A stretch of 64,000 nt of DNA from Dermanyssus gallinae (taxonomy: Eukaryota > Arthropoda > Arachnida > Mesostigmata > Dermanyssidae): the NCBI GenBank assembly GCA_003439945.1, contig QVRM01006018.1:540001-604000 (forward strand), written 5' to 3'. Position 1 is the stretch's first letter. Each line of letters starts with the position of its first letter. The translations under genes and the position numbers were made by a program. The notes beneath the pieces were generated by a model. The model was given only the letters and a program-made list of their open reading frames with translations. It was not told the DNA's origin and did not search any database. Below, piece after piece: positions 1 through 13,779 of the stretch.

Positions 1-1344
1 CACGCAGCATAATATTTTGTTGTGCTAACAGTGTTGGGCTCGATGCTTTTTGTTTTGGCAATGACTTTGTGCAAGCAACGTTGTTGTAGACGAGCCATTT
101 CTTATCGCCAGTAATCAAGTTTCTCAATAAAGGATGCTTTCAGACCTCGTGGAGAAGAAAAATGCAGATTTTACGGTGGTCCGCCGTGTTGATTAATTCC
201 CTACAGCATTTACAGCGACACGTTTCACGTGCTAATTAGGAACTGAATATGCAGTCCGTTTATCATATGTAAAATCTCGTTAACCGTCAAATGTGTAGTT
301 CAAGCGAATGAACCCCCGCATTGCGGTACAACCCCACATTTGTTTGTGCACTTAGAGCGCACAAATTTCAACCGCCGACACAGTTGCTTTCAGTCCCTTG
401 CAGTGGTATACAAGCATATTTTCATAGAAGTGAGTGGTTTTTCTCGCTGTGCTATGCTTCTTTAGTCGTAAGAAGCTATAGCACACTGTCAAATCTCTTT
501 AGTAATATTAAATAACCTATTTCTAAATTTCGAAACGTTTTTCATCAAACTATGCACACCAATAAGACAACAGTTTCACAAATCATGCGAATTTGCACAA
601 ATACTTCTCAATATTCGGTTACCGCCTGCACCCCCCCGAACTGCGATCGCTCGAACTACTAAGTTTGCCCGGACGCTAAGGCTCCCGTCCATCGTCTTTC
701 CACCATCTCTCGCTGACCCGATTTATATTCCGCTTGCCCTTGCCCCCAGTTTCTCTCACGGGTGCATTCCTATTCGATTCTTGTGGTCCCAAGTTCCCGC
801 CGAGAAGTGATCTTAGTGCCGCCAGTCTCTACTAAAGCATAGCGGCTGTGACTGCAGTGTGATCGTTAAGTGTTAAAAAGCTTCCTGGCCAGATAGCTGG
901 CTTGGCTAGGAGGGCAGAAACAAGTAGGGCGAAACGTTCAGCACGTGCGCGCGTTCGCCTTTGGTAGTGCTCTACTTATTACGGAGATGAGATGAAATCG
1001 CACCGAAAGCATCGACATGGCCGAGAAGCTGCATCGCCAGCTTGGTTATAACGATCTATTGGATGAGATCTCTCAATATTAATAATAATAATAACAATAA
1101 TCATCATCATCATCATCATCAGAACCATGCTGGATCCGGGCCCTTTAGAAGAACATCCTAGCCAATACAATCTTGATAGGCTTAAAAGCAAAAAAAAGGC
1201 GCAGAGAGATCTTAAAGGGGTTTGTTTCGTGGAAAGAACGCGTCGTGTTCTTAGCGGGGCAAGAGAACTTCAGTGGGGGTTTGCTTAGAGCCTTACACTC
1301 GCCTCAGTTCGGCGCTAGATTTTAACTCCTTCCGCATGATGTCA
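1..1344. other. non-coding stretch, no gene seen
   Basis: No open frame here has recognisable protein similarity or flanking splice logic. The only structure I see is a triplet tract at about 1080-1121, (AAT)n running into (CAT)n. Confidence 0.6.
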
Positions 1345-1740
1345 GCATTTAGAATTGGCGCCGGTAGATCGTCCAGACATGCTGGACTAAACTTCGTGAT
1401 TATAAGGTCTTATAAGAAAGCCGGTATACCATCTACACGTGAACCGAGAGGTTTGGTGTCTGCTGGCAAAGAAAAACCTGATGGGGAGACCATTGCATTT
1501 TGGTCACATGGGAAGTCCTTAGCTTGGAATGCAACGGTTTCGTGCACAACGGCGGCTTCCTATTTACGTCACAGCTCAGTTGAGCCGGGGTGGATAGCAG
1601 AGCACATGGACGTCAGAAAACGGAATAAATACGCTAGACTGGAAACAAGATATATTTTTGTGCCTATTGCCATGGAGACACTTTATTCTGTCCGAGCTCC
1701 AGAGAAGGTTGGATAGTAAAATCTTTGGCGCCCAGGCGGA
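1345..1740 (+). pseudogene. LINE ORF2 C-terminal fragment, 5'-truncated
   Basis: A 147-codon open frame (1273-1716) carries, from about residue 27, the C-terminal region of a widespread animal non-LTR retrotransposon polyprotein. In order: a GxGRSSRHAGLN stretch, KAGIPSTREPRGL, then KPDG (residues 68-71), then a GKSLAWNAT block (80-88), then RNKYARLETRYIFVPIAMET. The RPDG plus W-D-x-T layout resembles a PD-(D/E)XK nuclease. Here the expected Asp after Trp is Asn (W85-N86), so that site looks inactive. The frame then departs from the family before the usual QRLSxAxQRGNA ending, which suggests a frameshift or loss. There is no RT domain upstream. Family placement (RTE-X or Proto2-like) comes from memory and is uncertain; the retroelement call is solid. 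Confidence 0.72.
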
Positions 1741-1817
1741 ATAGCCGCTCAATGCATTCGTTGCTATCACAAATGTTGCAGCCGTTTTTCGGTTGCTAAG
1801 TTTGTTGCCATTAGCAC

Positions 1818-1962
1818 TTGTTGTTGTAGTTGGTGTTGTTGTTTCGGTTGTTGTTGTTGTAGTTGATGTTGTTTCGTTTGTTGTAGTTGTTGGTGTTTCA
1901 ATTGTTGTAGTTGTTGGTGTTTCGATTGTTGTTGATGTTGTTTCGATTATTGTTGTTTGATG
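1818..1962. repeat. degenerate GTT-rich minisatellite
   Basis: Imperfect GTT/GTA triplets are organised into a higher-order unit of roughly 30 bp that ends in GTTTC(G/A)A and recurs several times. It lies just 3' of the LINE fragment. No function is inferred. Confidence 0.8.
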
Positions 1963-2217
1963 TTTTTGTCGCTGTCGTTAGCATTGCTGGTGCATCCAAT
2001 GTGTGAATAGGCTGCTGGCAAATATGTAGCATTTATTATGGCACACTTCATCGTCGTGAATGATACTTCTGCATCTTCTAGTAATGATAACAACAAGTCA
2101 ATGCAAACATATCTACAAAGATATGGACTCACACAACGGGAAATATCACGCATACGAGCGTGATAACGTTGCTTCGGCCACTGCTTGCCCGTTCCACGCC
2201 ACTCATCAGGAAAGAGG

Positions 2218-2221
<4 letters not shown>

Positions 2222-2265
<44 letters not shown>
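2222..2265. repeat. (TA)n microsatellite
   Basis: Nearly pure TA dinucleotides. A second tract of the same type lies at 2494-2529. Confidence 0.9.
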
Positions 2266-2267
<2 letters not shown>

Positions 2268-2492
2268 ATCGGTTATGCTTAAGTGCTACGATTTGTGTCG
2301 CATTCCTTGGTGCGTTAACGCTTCAGCTCCATGCTGCAGACCGAAGGAATTGCTTGCACCATGCCGTGCCAATGGCAGAGCGTGTGAGGTGTTTCTGATC
2401 CACGTGTGACTGAAGACGAGTGCTTTCCAATCTGCTGCGTTTGTTGACAAAGTCGTGCACGTTATGCTAATAAATTTTCCAATTGCCGATCA

Positions 2493-2529
<37 letters not shown>

Positions 2530-2532
<3 letters not shown>

Positions 2533-5500
2533 TGACAACTTGGCCTCATCGCTGATCTCTTATGGCCGTTTACTCACTTTAGCGAACAAACTAAATCATA
2601 GGCTGACCGCTGGGGCAAGAGATCAGGTAATGCATGATGGCAGGATCCGCAATCGTGTCCAGCCTGCGGAATTGGGCCATTATTGAATAGTCATGGGTGG
2701 GACACTTAAACACTACATAAAGTTGGACTTCAAAGGCTGATTGATAGGTTATCCTCTCTATTCGACTCCCCTTCTGACGATAGGCAGTTGGACACCCTCT
2801 TCTGCAAGAAAAGTGATTAACAAGCCTGATTGATAGAGCCCCTTCTGTTGCTGACAAACTCAGGCTTCGAGCTGTTAGTTATCAAAAGGCTGTAGCTGGT
2901 TACGTGCCCTACCCTGTTCGTACACAGGAACTGTTTTGGACGACGAGACGACGCGCATAAGCGCAGGACTACAGCTTGGTGTCGACCTAGTCGTGCCTCA
3001 CCGATGTCGTTATATGGTGTAGACGTTATACAGACACGCGCAATCATGGCCTGTCATGCGCTTTGAGTGCACGCGCGCACGCGAAGGACCGCCCGAACTC
3101 ATAAAATGACACACATCGTCAAGCACTAAGATCTGCCGGCGTTCCGTGTGCACTGACTTCCCCGGGTCTTTTCATACACAACGAAAAAGACCTGACATGA
3201 TTTCGCTCTGACCCCCTTTGAGCGTGGCCGCATGCTTGTTTGGGACGCAACTGTTAGGCAAACTCATTAGCCCCTTCGATGCAGTGCAGGTGCCGACCGA
3301 GCAGGTCACGCGCTTAGCTTAACGAGGCTTACAGGTTCAGAAAAAACCCTGGCGTTGGTGATCCGCATCAATTTTGTACGTCGAAGTCGACGAATGAATT
3401 CTATGACGTCGTTGAGCTTCGGCTCAGTTAAGCGTCTCATCTTGAATTATACCGTTCTAATAACTTGGCGATTAACTACAAGATAATAGTTGTTGTTCTT
3501 TTAGCCTTTTAGGCTAGAAAAACGTTTGTCTGTTATAGTTATACTGATTAAAAAAACAGAAATTAAATGCGTGGGCTTGAGATACAGCTATCAAAATAGC
3601 ACTGCTTTAATGATCCTACAAGCCGTAGCTGTTGTCGTAGCAAAAACTTAGAGAGTCTCAAGAACATGTAAGGAGGCAAAGTGACACTTTTGTGAAGTGA
3701 GAAATAAACGTCGCAGCAATATCTGACTCCTCGAGAAATTATTTATCATTTCGTTTTAGCATTCTATTATGCTCTGCTTGCCACAGCTACGTTGTACTAA
3801 AGTAAGTATACCTCCAAACATCGAGTTCATTCTCTCTCTACATCTCGTTTGTAACAATTCACTTTTGCGCATCTGATACACGAGCGATATATAGAGCGGA
3901 GTTTATAGTCACAATCTTTACGCGCATCGTGTTTAGAAAAAAAGTACCTGCTCCCTAGTTCAACACACGTTGTAAGCATCATTTTCTAAATGATTATTCC
4001 ACCACTCGTCCACACGAGTCGAAAGTAATAAAGACCGCGTTGTTGAAATTGGAAAACTAGCCTTGAAGTGAGCGCACAAAATCTTTTTAAAATACCGGGA
4101 GCGCATTGCCGGAATGTTTCCTTCTTTACAGGCAATTCCAGAAGTTTCGGGCATGAGCCGTTTGTAGAACATGTATTTGTGCTGGGGCTGCTAAAAATCC
4201 TTCTCCCAGTATGACTTTTGCTCAGTTTGATATGTCAGTGATCTGAAAAGCCATGCGTTTCTGAGTTCTCAAAGGACACCCACGTTATCCAGCGACTCGG
4301 CATTACCGCAGCAGGCATTGGAAATCTGGCAATTAACATAGCTAATGACCGGACAAGACCGGGTGGGCGTAAAAAGCTTTACCGCTTGTAAAAAGATAAA
4401 CATCCATACTGCTGATGATAATTGTCAAGAAAGTCCATGTTCTAGTTAGCGTCTGTTTGAGAGCCCAAATAAAATCATGAGCATGATCCACTAAACTACT
4501 CGAATAAACATTTGAATATCGCAGACAAATAAACAATTGCGACCTGGACAGCTTTGTCTGGTATTGGGATTGTCTTTTTTTCAAAAATATGCAATGAGTC
4601 TCAGTGCATACAGCAACTGCACCGTTTCTGGCCGTTGTGCAGCAGCCAACATGCGTGTAACCAGGTCATTCGGTCGCAAGCAGGATTATATGGTACAAAT
4701 TACATTCGCGTGAAGTTCACTTCTCCTGGCTAGCCGAGATTAATTACTTTTTTATGCGCATAAATAACACAAGCCTTTATATGCAATATACTAAGTTCAC
4801 CAAATTGTGCTGGCAAAGTTGTTTCTAATCTCAATAATACACATCGTTGAGCAATGCACCCAGTAGGGCGCTACTGGGCCACGCTCTCGTGTCGTTAGCT
4901 GACACTTCTATCAGTTGGTTTCTTATCAATATGAGCCAAGCGCGAAAAACCATCAGACCGTTTCTCGAACAGGAACATTAGGTCACCCACTTATACTGAG
5001 ATCACGTGTTCTCCGATTTTGTATCTGTCGCAAATGAAACATCGTCCTTTTCCTTGTGAGGACTATTTTGAACTCTTCTAATCCGGCTTTGGTTTGGGAG
5101 GACCTGCGCCATTGACGCCTGTAGCGTAAAAGCTGGCTTCAACTGAGTCTCCAGGTTGGAGCTTCAACTGCTCCGCCGTCGTTATGGCTACGTCGTAGAG
5201 TTCTATCAGTTATTGCGATGAGTTAGCATTAGCAGTCACATTATCAGCATTGCAGTGTTTAGCAATCCTGACACACTTTCTGTCCACGTGTGTGCAGTTT
5301 CACATTTTCTATTCCGGTCTCCCGCCGTCTTTGTTTCTCCGTTTCTCATCCTATCTAACAGTCTGTCTCTTTTTTCCCTTTCTCTCTACCTGCCCGCTCC
5401 CGCGACGCGTCTTTAATATACTCTTTAGGTACTTAATAGGTCTGTGTCGGGCCTTCTTCTGATGTTGCCTCGCCTAAGGCAACTCGACTGCTTGAGAACT

Positions 5501-5636
5501 GCTGGCCTCTGGGTTAGCGGTGCTAGCTAGCTCACCTTGGCGGCGTCAATCGTTGTCTTGCAGGTGAATGGGTGAGCGTAAGAACCTCTTGTCTGTTTTA
5601 CCCCCAAGAACGGTTGCACGACTAGCAGCTATAGTA
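2530..5636. other. non-coding stretch, no gene seen
   Basis: Mixed-composition DNA. Open frames of 60-90 codons on both strands show no family motifs and no consistent splice sites. Nothing here is supported as a gene. Confidence 0.55.
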
Positions 5637-7155
5637 GGGGGGGGGGGGGCAAGAAAAAGGCAGGAAACGCGCTAGAGCAGGCTGGACGACAGGGAAACGA
5701 TCTGTTATTCCCTCCTGCCCGCCTTCAAGGCGAGGGGTGTGGAGAAGTTTGCCCAGTTTTCACCCTGCTTTCGCCTAGCTTCGACTGCTGGCGTGAGACG
5801 TGAGTATCAAGCGGCGTTGTGCAGGAAGAGACGTTGAGGACCAAAGACCACTCAACGTTGCTCTCGACGGTAGCGGGTCGGCAACGTTTCCCTCAGTTGC
5901 AGGTTATCTTCATCCTCTTCGTCGTTGTGCTTCTTCTTCTTCTTTTCTTCTCCTCTTCTGTGCATAGTGCGCGATTACCCTCACCGGGAAGGGCGATGCT
6001 TGCTTGAGCCCACGGCAGAATCAGGAAATTCTAGAGAATAGCAATGGCGGCTGGAGCGGCGATTGCTCGGTTCGGTAACATCGTTAGGCAGGCGTCGAGC
6101 GATCGAGGCTCCTCGAGACATCTCGCACTCGATCGCGACGGTCTCTTGTCGTCTGCGCGGCTAAAATTAAGAGCTTCGCGTTCCTTACCCCCTCCCTCCC
6201 CCCGCGCGCCAAGACAATTCCCTATTGTCTGTATTTACCTTTTCCCCCGCTTGGTCTTGACTCAACGTCAACGTTCATCCGTCTTTTTCCCGGGAGCGAA
6301 CGAAGGCACAAATCGGGTGTCGACCCGGACGGGTGGGAACCACGCGTCAACCACGGTCAAAGCACGACACCGGGCCAATCAATGTTATTATGCCACTAAT
6401 GATAATCACGGCCGCATGAAAAACACCCACGCTTGAGGGCACGCTATAGAAGCTGTTGGTTTTGAACTGGCCCGCCCAAGTAGTGGCCGCGCCTGATTTA
6501 GCGTATATATATATATATATATATGTCGTTGCTCTATACACACCTGATTTAGAAAAGTGACATGTGTATTTTAGCTTTATTTCAAGAGAATTATATATAC
6601 ATATATATATATATTACCAAGCATGGATAATCTATGGCATAGTCCTAAAATGCATGACCTTATGCATATCTGTAGGAAAATATACGTAAGCCAACCGCGT
6701 TGTAGTTTTAACCAGTTTCTTTGTTGCGCCACGCTCCGTTCTCTCGACGAGCGGCTTGATGAGTTAGCGCTTAAGCGCCGGCCGCCGCCATGCCTCCATC
6801 TGCTTGGGCGCGAGCCACACTGTATCTACAAAAGGCGACACACGAATAGCCTCTGCCACATATACGCCGAAAAACTCAGTCAGTGCACTATACAGACAGC
6901 GCGCATACAACTATGACGACGTTCACTTAGTTCAGTGACGTGCACTTAGTTTTTGGCACGCGCACGGTAGGCGTCTGCTGGGGCTAGCTAAGTGTGTAGC
7001 GGTAACTTTCATGGACCGCCGCCACCATGGTCGCTGCCACCGACGCCGCCGCCACCACCAGCACCAGCGTCCTGCTGTGTCGCCCCTCGAGGACAGCCTG
7101 CCGTGCGCTATCCATTCAATCAGTATTCCACTCATTCATTCATATGTGTGTGTTT

Positions 7156-7207
7156 TATACAAGGGCGGCTCGTAGGTAGTAGTTGTGTATATTATACAAG
7201 GGCGGCT
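7156..7207. repeat. short direct repeat, period 37 bp
   Basis: The 15-mer TATACAAGGGCGGCT occurs at 7156-7170 and again at 7193-7207, each followed within a few bases by GTAG. It is a small local duplication. Confidence 0.8.
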
Positions 7208-8037
7208 GTAGTAGACTAGTTGACTGGCAGAAACGCGGCCAGACAAACAGACGTATACACAGAATAGATAGACGATACGAAGTAGACGTAGATTTCGGCT
7301 CGACCTTCTCGTCGAAGTCGTCCAGTATCGCTTAGGACTGGCCGTTGGCTTTCCGTAGACTCCGATGATTCCCCGCACTCAGCAATCTGTTCTCCTCTGC
7401 ACTCCTCTTCGCTTTATGGTGATAACTTTGCGCTGTTCCCACCAACCGAGCCAATCATCTATCTACGCTGCTATCCCGTTGTTGCTGCTGCTGCTGCTTC
7501 TTCTGCCGCTACTGCGAGGTGAAGAGGTAGCGAGGGCGAGAAGATGGGTAGTAGTTGTAGTAGTAGAAGAAGTAGTAACTACTAAACGAACGATGTCCGC
7601 CTGTTTTCACGCGCACCCTCGCCTGTTCTCGATCTATCGACCGACCCACCGACCGACCGACCGAGCGACCTATTGAACGACAGACCATCTAACTAACTAA
7701 CTCGACATCAATAAGCTCGTCGCTGAAGTCGTTGTTTTATTCGCTCACCAACGTACTACCCACTCGGCTGGTGATGGTGATGCTCCTGAGCCTGCTGCTG
7801 CTGCTGCTGTGGTGGAGATTCCTGATGCGACTACCCCTCTTGCTCACTTAGTTGCGCCACCGTCGTTGTCGTCGTCGTCGTAGTAGTAGTAGTAGTAGTT
7901 TGGGGCACTCTATCGTCGGGGGGACTTGTTACTCACTGTTCACTCCCTAACCACTACCCCCCCCCCCCCCTACGCCATAAGCCCACCCTATGCTGCCGAT
8001 CTACTTCCGCTTGCGAGAGTAGAAGAGCTGCATGCGG

Positions 8038-8160
8038 CGGTCGTTGTCGCTGCCGTCGTGTTGCTGTTGTCACAGTTGTTGTTATTGCTGTTGTTGTACT
8101 GCCTGTCGTTGTAGTGTTGTTCTTGTTGTTACTGTTGTTGTTGCTGCTGTCGGTAGCTTG
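8038..8160. repeat. (GTT/GCT)n triplet tract
   Basis: An imperfect trinucleotide tract. Related (TGC)n, (TAG)n and (GTC)n tracts lie at about 7477-7512, 7545-7580 and 7865-7900. Confidence 0.8.
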
Positions 8161-9804
8161 CGGTAGACTTGTTCGCCAGCCTCACCTCCCCGGCCGGGCT
8201 TTTTGCGACTCTGGCGCTCTACGCGACTCTACCACCTACTTACTCAGCTTCCTACTATTTCTACCGGCAGGCGATCAGCGTAGAACGTCAACGACTGCTA
8301 CGACGCAGTAACGCTCCGGTTCTCCCGCACCCTCGCCCCGACGACGAGCCGCTATTATCATGCTGCAAAGGGGCTGCAGCCCCAGCCCAGTAGCAGCAGC
8401 AGCAACTTAAACAGGGACGGGCATCGCCAGCCAGCAACCCAAGCAGGTACCAGGTCTGTCTGTCGTAGTGAGAAATGAGCGTAAACGCGCGTTAAATAAT
8501 TGAAGCTCGTAGTCGACAGGCGTCGCGATAACGGAAGACGACGACGACTACCCGGCGCTGTTGAGAGCTGGGTAGAGTTTTCGGCCGTTCGCGCCGAAAG
8601 AAAAAGGGCTTTGGTTTTCGTTGTAGTAATTGTCGTCTTGCTGCGGGGCCATCGTGGTGGTTGTCGCTATCGACGGTTGGTTCCTTCCTCCTCGGGAGCT
8701 GGAGCAGGAGCGCCGGACAGAAGTCGCAAAGTCGCAAGTCTCAGCTCCGCCAACGCGGACAGCGTTCCCTGTCGAATCCCTGTAGGCGAACGTACCTTAG
8801 ACTACTTTTGCTCCGATCCGACAGACGGACAAATCCGGCTGCTGCAGCTGCTGCAGAACAGGAGTCAGTCAGGAGCAACGGCGAGGCCTTCGGCAGCGAA
8901 GGTGACATCGACGACAATGGCGCTACACGAGAGGGACACACTTGAATTGATTGGTTAGGCCCGCTAAAAGCTGAACCCAAGCCGACTACATTGGCGCGTA
9001 TGCTGTACGAGACGGTCATTGAGAGCCAGCCCCAGCCGGCCGGCCGGTCGGGAAGTGAAAGTAAACATCACCTTTAGGCACCAGGTCAAGTGGAAGTCCC
9101 GCTGCTCTAACGTTCGGTACTAACTCACGCGCGTCTCGGGCACAATCCTGAATAGGTCAGAGCGGAAGTGGGAAGACGGGAAGAGTCGCCGACCACGCTT
9201 AGATAGGAGGCGGTGCCCGGCAGTTGCGACGCTGAATGGACAACCGTTCAGAGGGTAAAGAACACTGGAATCGTTTAGGTTAGGTCAACATTACGGGGCA
9301 GGTAACCTACCTTCTGCTCTCTCTATGTGTTGCCGAGAACATATGCATGTACAAAAAGTATGTGTATGTATGTATATATATATATATAGCACTTACTCTT
9401 CTGTAATGCTTTTCTGACCATATTTTTTTGGGGCTCCTTCACCCTATCGCACCCTCAAACGTGATGTTTTTCTATTTCTTCTCGCTCGTAGAGCATTCAA
9501 TTGCCACATTCGATAGATAGACGGTCTTTGTAGATTAGGATGAAGTTAATAAATAAACGCATAAAAAAATATGCGAATAGATAGAAGGAGCACAGTACAA
9601 CACGTATTTGATATTTACGCCGCTTGTACCCTACTCCATATCCTAAACTCTGTATGTGTGGTCGTTTGTGGATTATAGTAGGCGAATATTAGGCGAATAA
9701 AGTACTCCAATATGATAGTCTTCGCTCTACTTTCTGTTTTGTTTGCTTGAGGCGAGCTTTGCTCTCTGGTGGAGAGATTGGCGACGCTGATTTGTGGTAT
9801 GCGT

Positions 9805-9940
9805 GTTGTTGTTGTTTTCATCATCTGCCGTTGTTGTTGCACTTGTTGGTGTTATCGTCGTCGTTGCTGTTGTTGTTGTTGTACTTGTTGGTGTTATTGT
9901 CGTCGTTGCTGTTATTATTGTTGTTGTTGTTGTTGCTGCC
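9805..9940. repeat. (TTG)n tract with a duplicated higher-order unit
   Basis: Within the GTT-rich tract, a unit of about 55 bp containing CTTGTTGGTGTTAT and GTCGTCGTTGCTG is present twice in tandem. This points to local duplication rather than simple slippage alone. Confidence 0.8.
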
Positions 9941-10410
9941 AGCAAAGCGGGACGGGAAAAGGGGAACTTGACCATGCTCATTGGTGCTCCTTTTCTTACT
10001 GTGAAGTGACAATGTAATGAGCGTGCCTCGGTGTGCGCCTGATGCCACTTTTGCTGTTGTTACTTCTTCATGCAGTCGCGTGGCGATGGCTTCGGTAGTG
10101 AGCTGCTCGAACAAGGGCAGATACAGTCTAGAGCTAGAAGAAGGCTGATATCAGGGCTCCAATAGACACGTGCCAGTTTTCCCTCTGCATGTAGTTGCAT
10201 TCTCAACACTGCTTCTACGACTACTAGTGCTACAAGAATTACTTATTGTACCACTCAAGGTAGTGCTGTTGTGGCGGTATTACATAGTGGTACCTTCGAG
10301 GCCAAGGACTTTGAAGGCACGGGCCTAGACCTAGGCGGACATTCTTACCCACACGAAGGTCACAAGGGCTGAAAGGCCAGGCTGGCCTAGACGAGAAACC
10401 AAGCGAACAA

Positions 10411-10583
10411 CATGACGACGACGACGATGATGATGACAATAACCGCAACAACAACAACAACAATAACCACAACAACCACGGCAACAACCACAAGAACAAC
10501 AACAATAACCACAACAACCACAACAATAACCACAACAACAACAACGACAACAGCAGCAGCAACAGAAACAACATCAACAAATT
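10411..10583. repeat. (GAC)n then (AAC)n triplet tract
   Basis: A GACGACGATGAT tract passes into imperfect AAC/CAC repeats. On the minus strand it reads as a poly-Leu open frame, which is a composition artefact. Confidence 0.85.
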
Positions 10584-10933
10584 AGAACAGCAACTACGGT
10601 GCAGCAGCGACCGCATTGAAGTCAAGGAATACAGGGGTATAGCGGCGCCTCAAATGAATGTCGTGTGTGTGTTGAGCAACAAGACGACGAAAAACAACGA
10701 CGATGAAAACGAATCGTCCACCGTGCACCCCACCTACCCCGCACGTGGGAGCTAGCCCCTAATGGCCAACCAAGGCAGTAACAGAGGTTGTGGCATGCGT
10801 TCACCGACAGCAGAACAACCGCCCGACAGCGAGTCGAGACCGTTCGAGAGCACCAGAGTACACGGACGAGACGACATGTCGCACGTGCACGCGGCATGTC
10901 GCCCAAGCACGTTACAGCCGAACTACTCGACAG

Positions 10934-11008
10934 GATGATGATGATGATGATGGTGGTGGTTGTGGTGGTGATGATAATGCTGATGATGATAATAATGATG
11001 ACAGTATA
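10934..11008. repeat. (ATG/GTG)n triplet tract
   Basis: Imperfect GATGATG, GGTGGTGG and AATAATG triplets produce short Met/Val or Asp runs in the plus-strand frames. These are not a gene. Confidence 0.8.
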
Positions 11009-13779
11009 CGAGCGGGCGAAGAAATGCAGGCGATATCTGTTTGTTGAGTTTGCCCGAGACAGGCCAGACGAATCATTGCTTCTCGCTGATAATCCCCTTC
11101 TCCAGTGTGAGCGAATGAAAAGTGAAATAGTGTGTAGAGCACACAAGCAACAGTCGGCCAGCAAGTGCTGGTGCAGAATAGCAATTAATTAGGGTTCAAA
11201 ACAAAGAATGGCCATATATAATGTGTCAAAGTTCAGTCTCATCAGATGGCTACTGCGCAAATAGAGTGCGAGGCGATCTTCAGCAGAAAGAAAGACAAAC
11301 CGGAATGAAGTAAAACGTGGCGTTGCGACTCATCGTAGCGCTCCTTCGGGTTATCTTGTGGTCAACAAATTATTGGCGTCCGCGCGAAGATTTTCACAAA
11401 ACAAAGCTGTGTCGGCACAAAACATGTAATTGGGATTTCATGATACGTTTAGAAACATGCTGTTTTCCTAAACTGTTTTACACTCAACTTTAAAATCTAA
11501 GCATCTACAATAAATAGTGATAGAATAAAGTGCATATGCATTAAATCATTAATGTAGCTCTATTTTAAGAAGGTACGCTAATACATACAATCAGTATAAA
11601 GTGAACATAGTGTACTGGGCTGGAAGGTCTCTAACGCACCATCGCAATCGATATAAAAATGATTATGGGGATTTTAAAATATCAGTCTCGAGTCATGCTA
11701 GATACTATTCTATACGAGAAAGGGCCTTAAAATCGCTGGAAAATCGTCTCGTAAGTGTAATTTGTGTGTGTAAGTGACATTTATAAACATAACCGAATTT
11801 ACATCATTGCGGATGAATGTAACATATGCATACCTGGCTTGATGTTATTCTCTTCGATAAGCTCTTTTGAAGCCGTGCAACAATAATCATAATTATAGAA
11901 CCTAATTTTTACCATCGCTTTCGATTCGCTCTGGTGTTAAATCGAGGAATCCAGAGAATCGTTTCGTGAGAACTAGCGCTCCTCCTTCAAGTACTAGACA
12001 GAAGCCCGGCTATACAAAGCCATACTTGCCCAGGCATCACCTATAACTACATATACGTAACAGGATTTAGACTGAGCTAAAGATGCTAACTAAATGCTTA
12101 TTTATGTATTACAACTCCAAATCAAATATGCAAAGTTTGCAGTATCTCTGCATGCTCCGTACACTAAAGCCAAGCTTGTGTTTAAGCCAGTGCTAGTATA
12201 AACCTTTTTCTACTTCCTTTTTCCTTGATCTCTTGTTTTCTACACTTTTTTGGCTTCGTTAATTGCTGTTCATGTCCGATTGATATATCACTGTGCTTCC
12301 CCACCTATATCTATTCGCATGTTCTGCTTCTTCTTCACTTGTTATCAGTTAGCGCCTGCAACAACAGCAACAACAGACTAACCAAAAACACGTTGTCTCA
12401 AACTCCCATTGTAACGTCGATCCATTGACTTGTCTCGTCATTGTCGTCCCCGTTGCGAACGTAGTTGGCCACTGGGGACTCTTTAGAAGCGGTCGTAAGA
12501 CGTCACACCACTTCACGTGGTGAGCGGGACCAGGATGTTCCTCGTCCTGTTTGTTCGATCTGTTCCTCATTCCTCGCCAGTCGGAAAGTCGGCAATCAGC
12601 CTCGGGCTGTGCATGCCTGTCTAAATATCGAAAACGACGACGACAACGTTCGAGTCTGTACGCGAGTATGTTGAGAGCGTGTATCTGTCTGGGTGTATCA
12701 TACTGTCTGTGCGTATGTGTGTGTGTGTTCGGGCGCGTATACGGCTGCCCACGTATCTACACTGTAGTGTAGGCTGTGTGCATGTCGGCCGTGTTGCCAT
12801 GTTTGAGTTTGCTCGTATACGTCGGTGTGAGCGAAGCAAGCGCACCTGTAGCAAGCACAACGCGCGTGTAGCCCAACTGTCTGCCCGTCCGTCCATCCGT
12901 CCGAGACACCGTTGACGGCACCTGTAGTACGTACCTCGATCTGCCTGCCAGCCTGCCTCCCTTCGGTCGTCAATCTCGAACTCAATCGCGGCGCTGCGCT
13001 CTCCGAAGCAGTGCGCTCAGTGACAAGCAGAGAACGAAATAGAGAGCCGGCAGGCGGGCGGGAAGTGGGGGGTATCAAAGCGAGACGAAGTGCCAACGAT
13101 ACCAATGCAACGACGATGCAGTAACGACAGCAACGGTGACGACCCAATGACGAGCCCCCCCCCAACTTTGGCGATGAGGTAGACAGACAAACTGACAGAC
13201 ATTCGTATGTCGCTGCGCAGACAGGACCAAGAAGACGACGACTTGACTGCTTGGTCCTACACTCAATGTATCGCCGCAATGAACGCTGTCTGTCTATAGC
13301 ACGATACACTTGTAGCTGGGCTTGGGCCTGGCTACTATTACTACTCTACTACTACTAGAACTACTTCTACTACTACTACTCGATGGACGAATGGCCCACC
13401 ATCACCGGCAGCTCTAGTCCTAGTAATAATAGCTGCAGCGGGAGTAGTGGCAGTGACAGGAGCGAAACACGACGCCACTTCAGCTAGTTGCGCCGTGACG
13501 TTGCGCGACAAATCGAGGGACATACGAAGAGAAAGAGAGAGAAGGGGGGGGAGGAGAGAAAGCAAGCGAGAGAGAGGGGGGGTGAAGGAAGAAGCGAGGA
13601 AGAAGTAGAAGGAGGTTGATTCCAGGACACGGGACGACAAATAGGACGACGAGTAGGGGGGGCGGACATCAGCGACATGACAGCTAAACAGCTACGATAC
13701 TTGCGGCCAGTGATGCTAGTAGCTGGATGAGTGGAATACCAATAGTAGTAATTGTAGTCGTAGTAGTAATAGAAGAAGT

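Larger units (their letters stand above)
5637..13720. other. GC-rich, triplet-repeat-rich stretch without a recognised gene
   Basis: This stretch is richer in GC and CpG than its neighbours and carries many (GTT/GCT/GTC)n and (AAC/CAG)n tracts. It also has homopolymer G (about 5638-5650) and C (about 7958-7971) runs. The translated frames are repetitive (runs of Leu, Val, Asn or Ser depending on frame) or featureless. It could be transcribed (UTR or promoter-proximal DNA of an unseen gene), but I cannot support an exon. From about 11200 to 12200 it turns AT-rich and shows nothing. Confidence 0.5.

Noticed and set aside
10239..11192. Several frames of 90-180 codons on both strands
   Set aside because: Poly-Leu, Asn, Met or Asp products of AAC and ATG triplet tracts; no protein-like sequence outside them.
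12698..13309. 203-codon minus-strand frame
   Set aside because: Absence of stops in a CpG- and CTGTCTG-rich region; no domain, no conserved motif, no splice sites.
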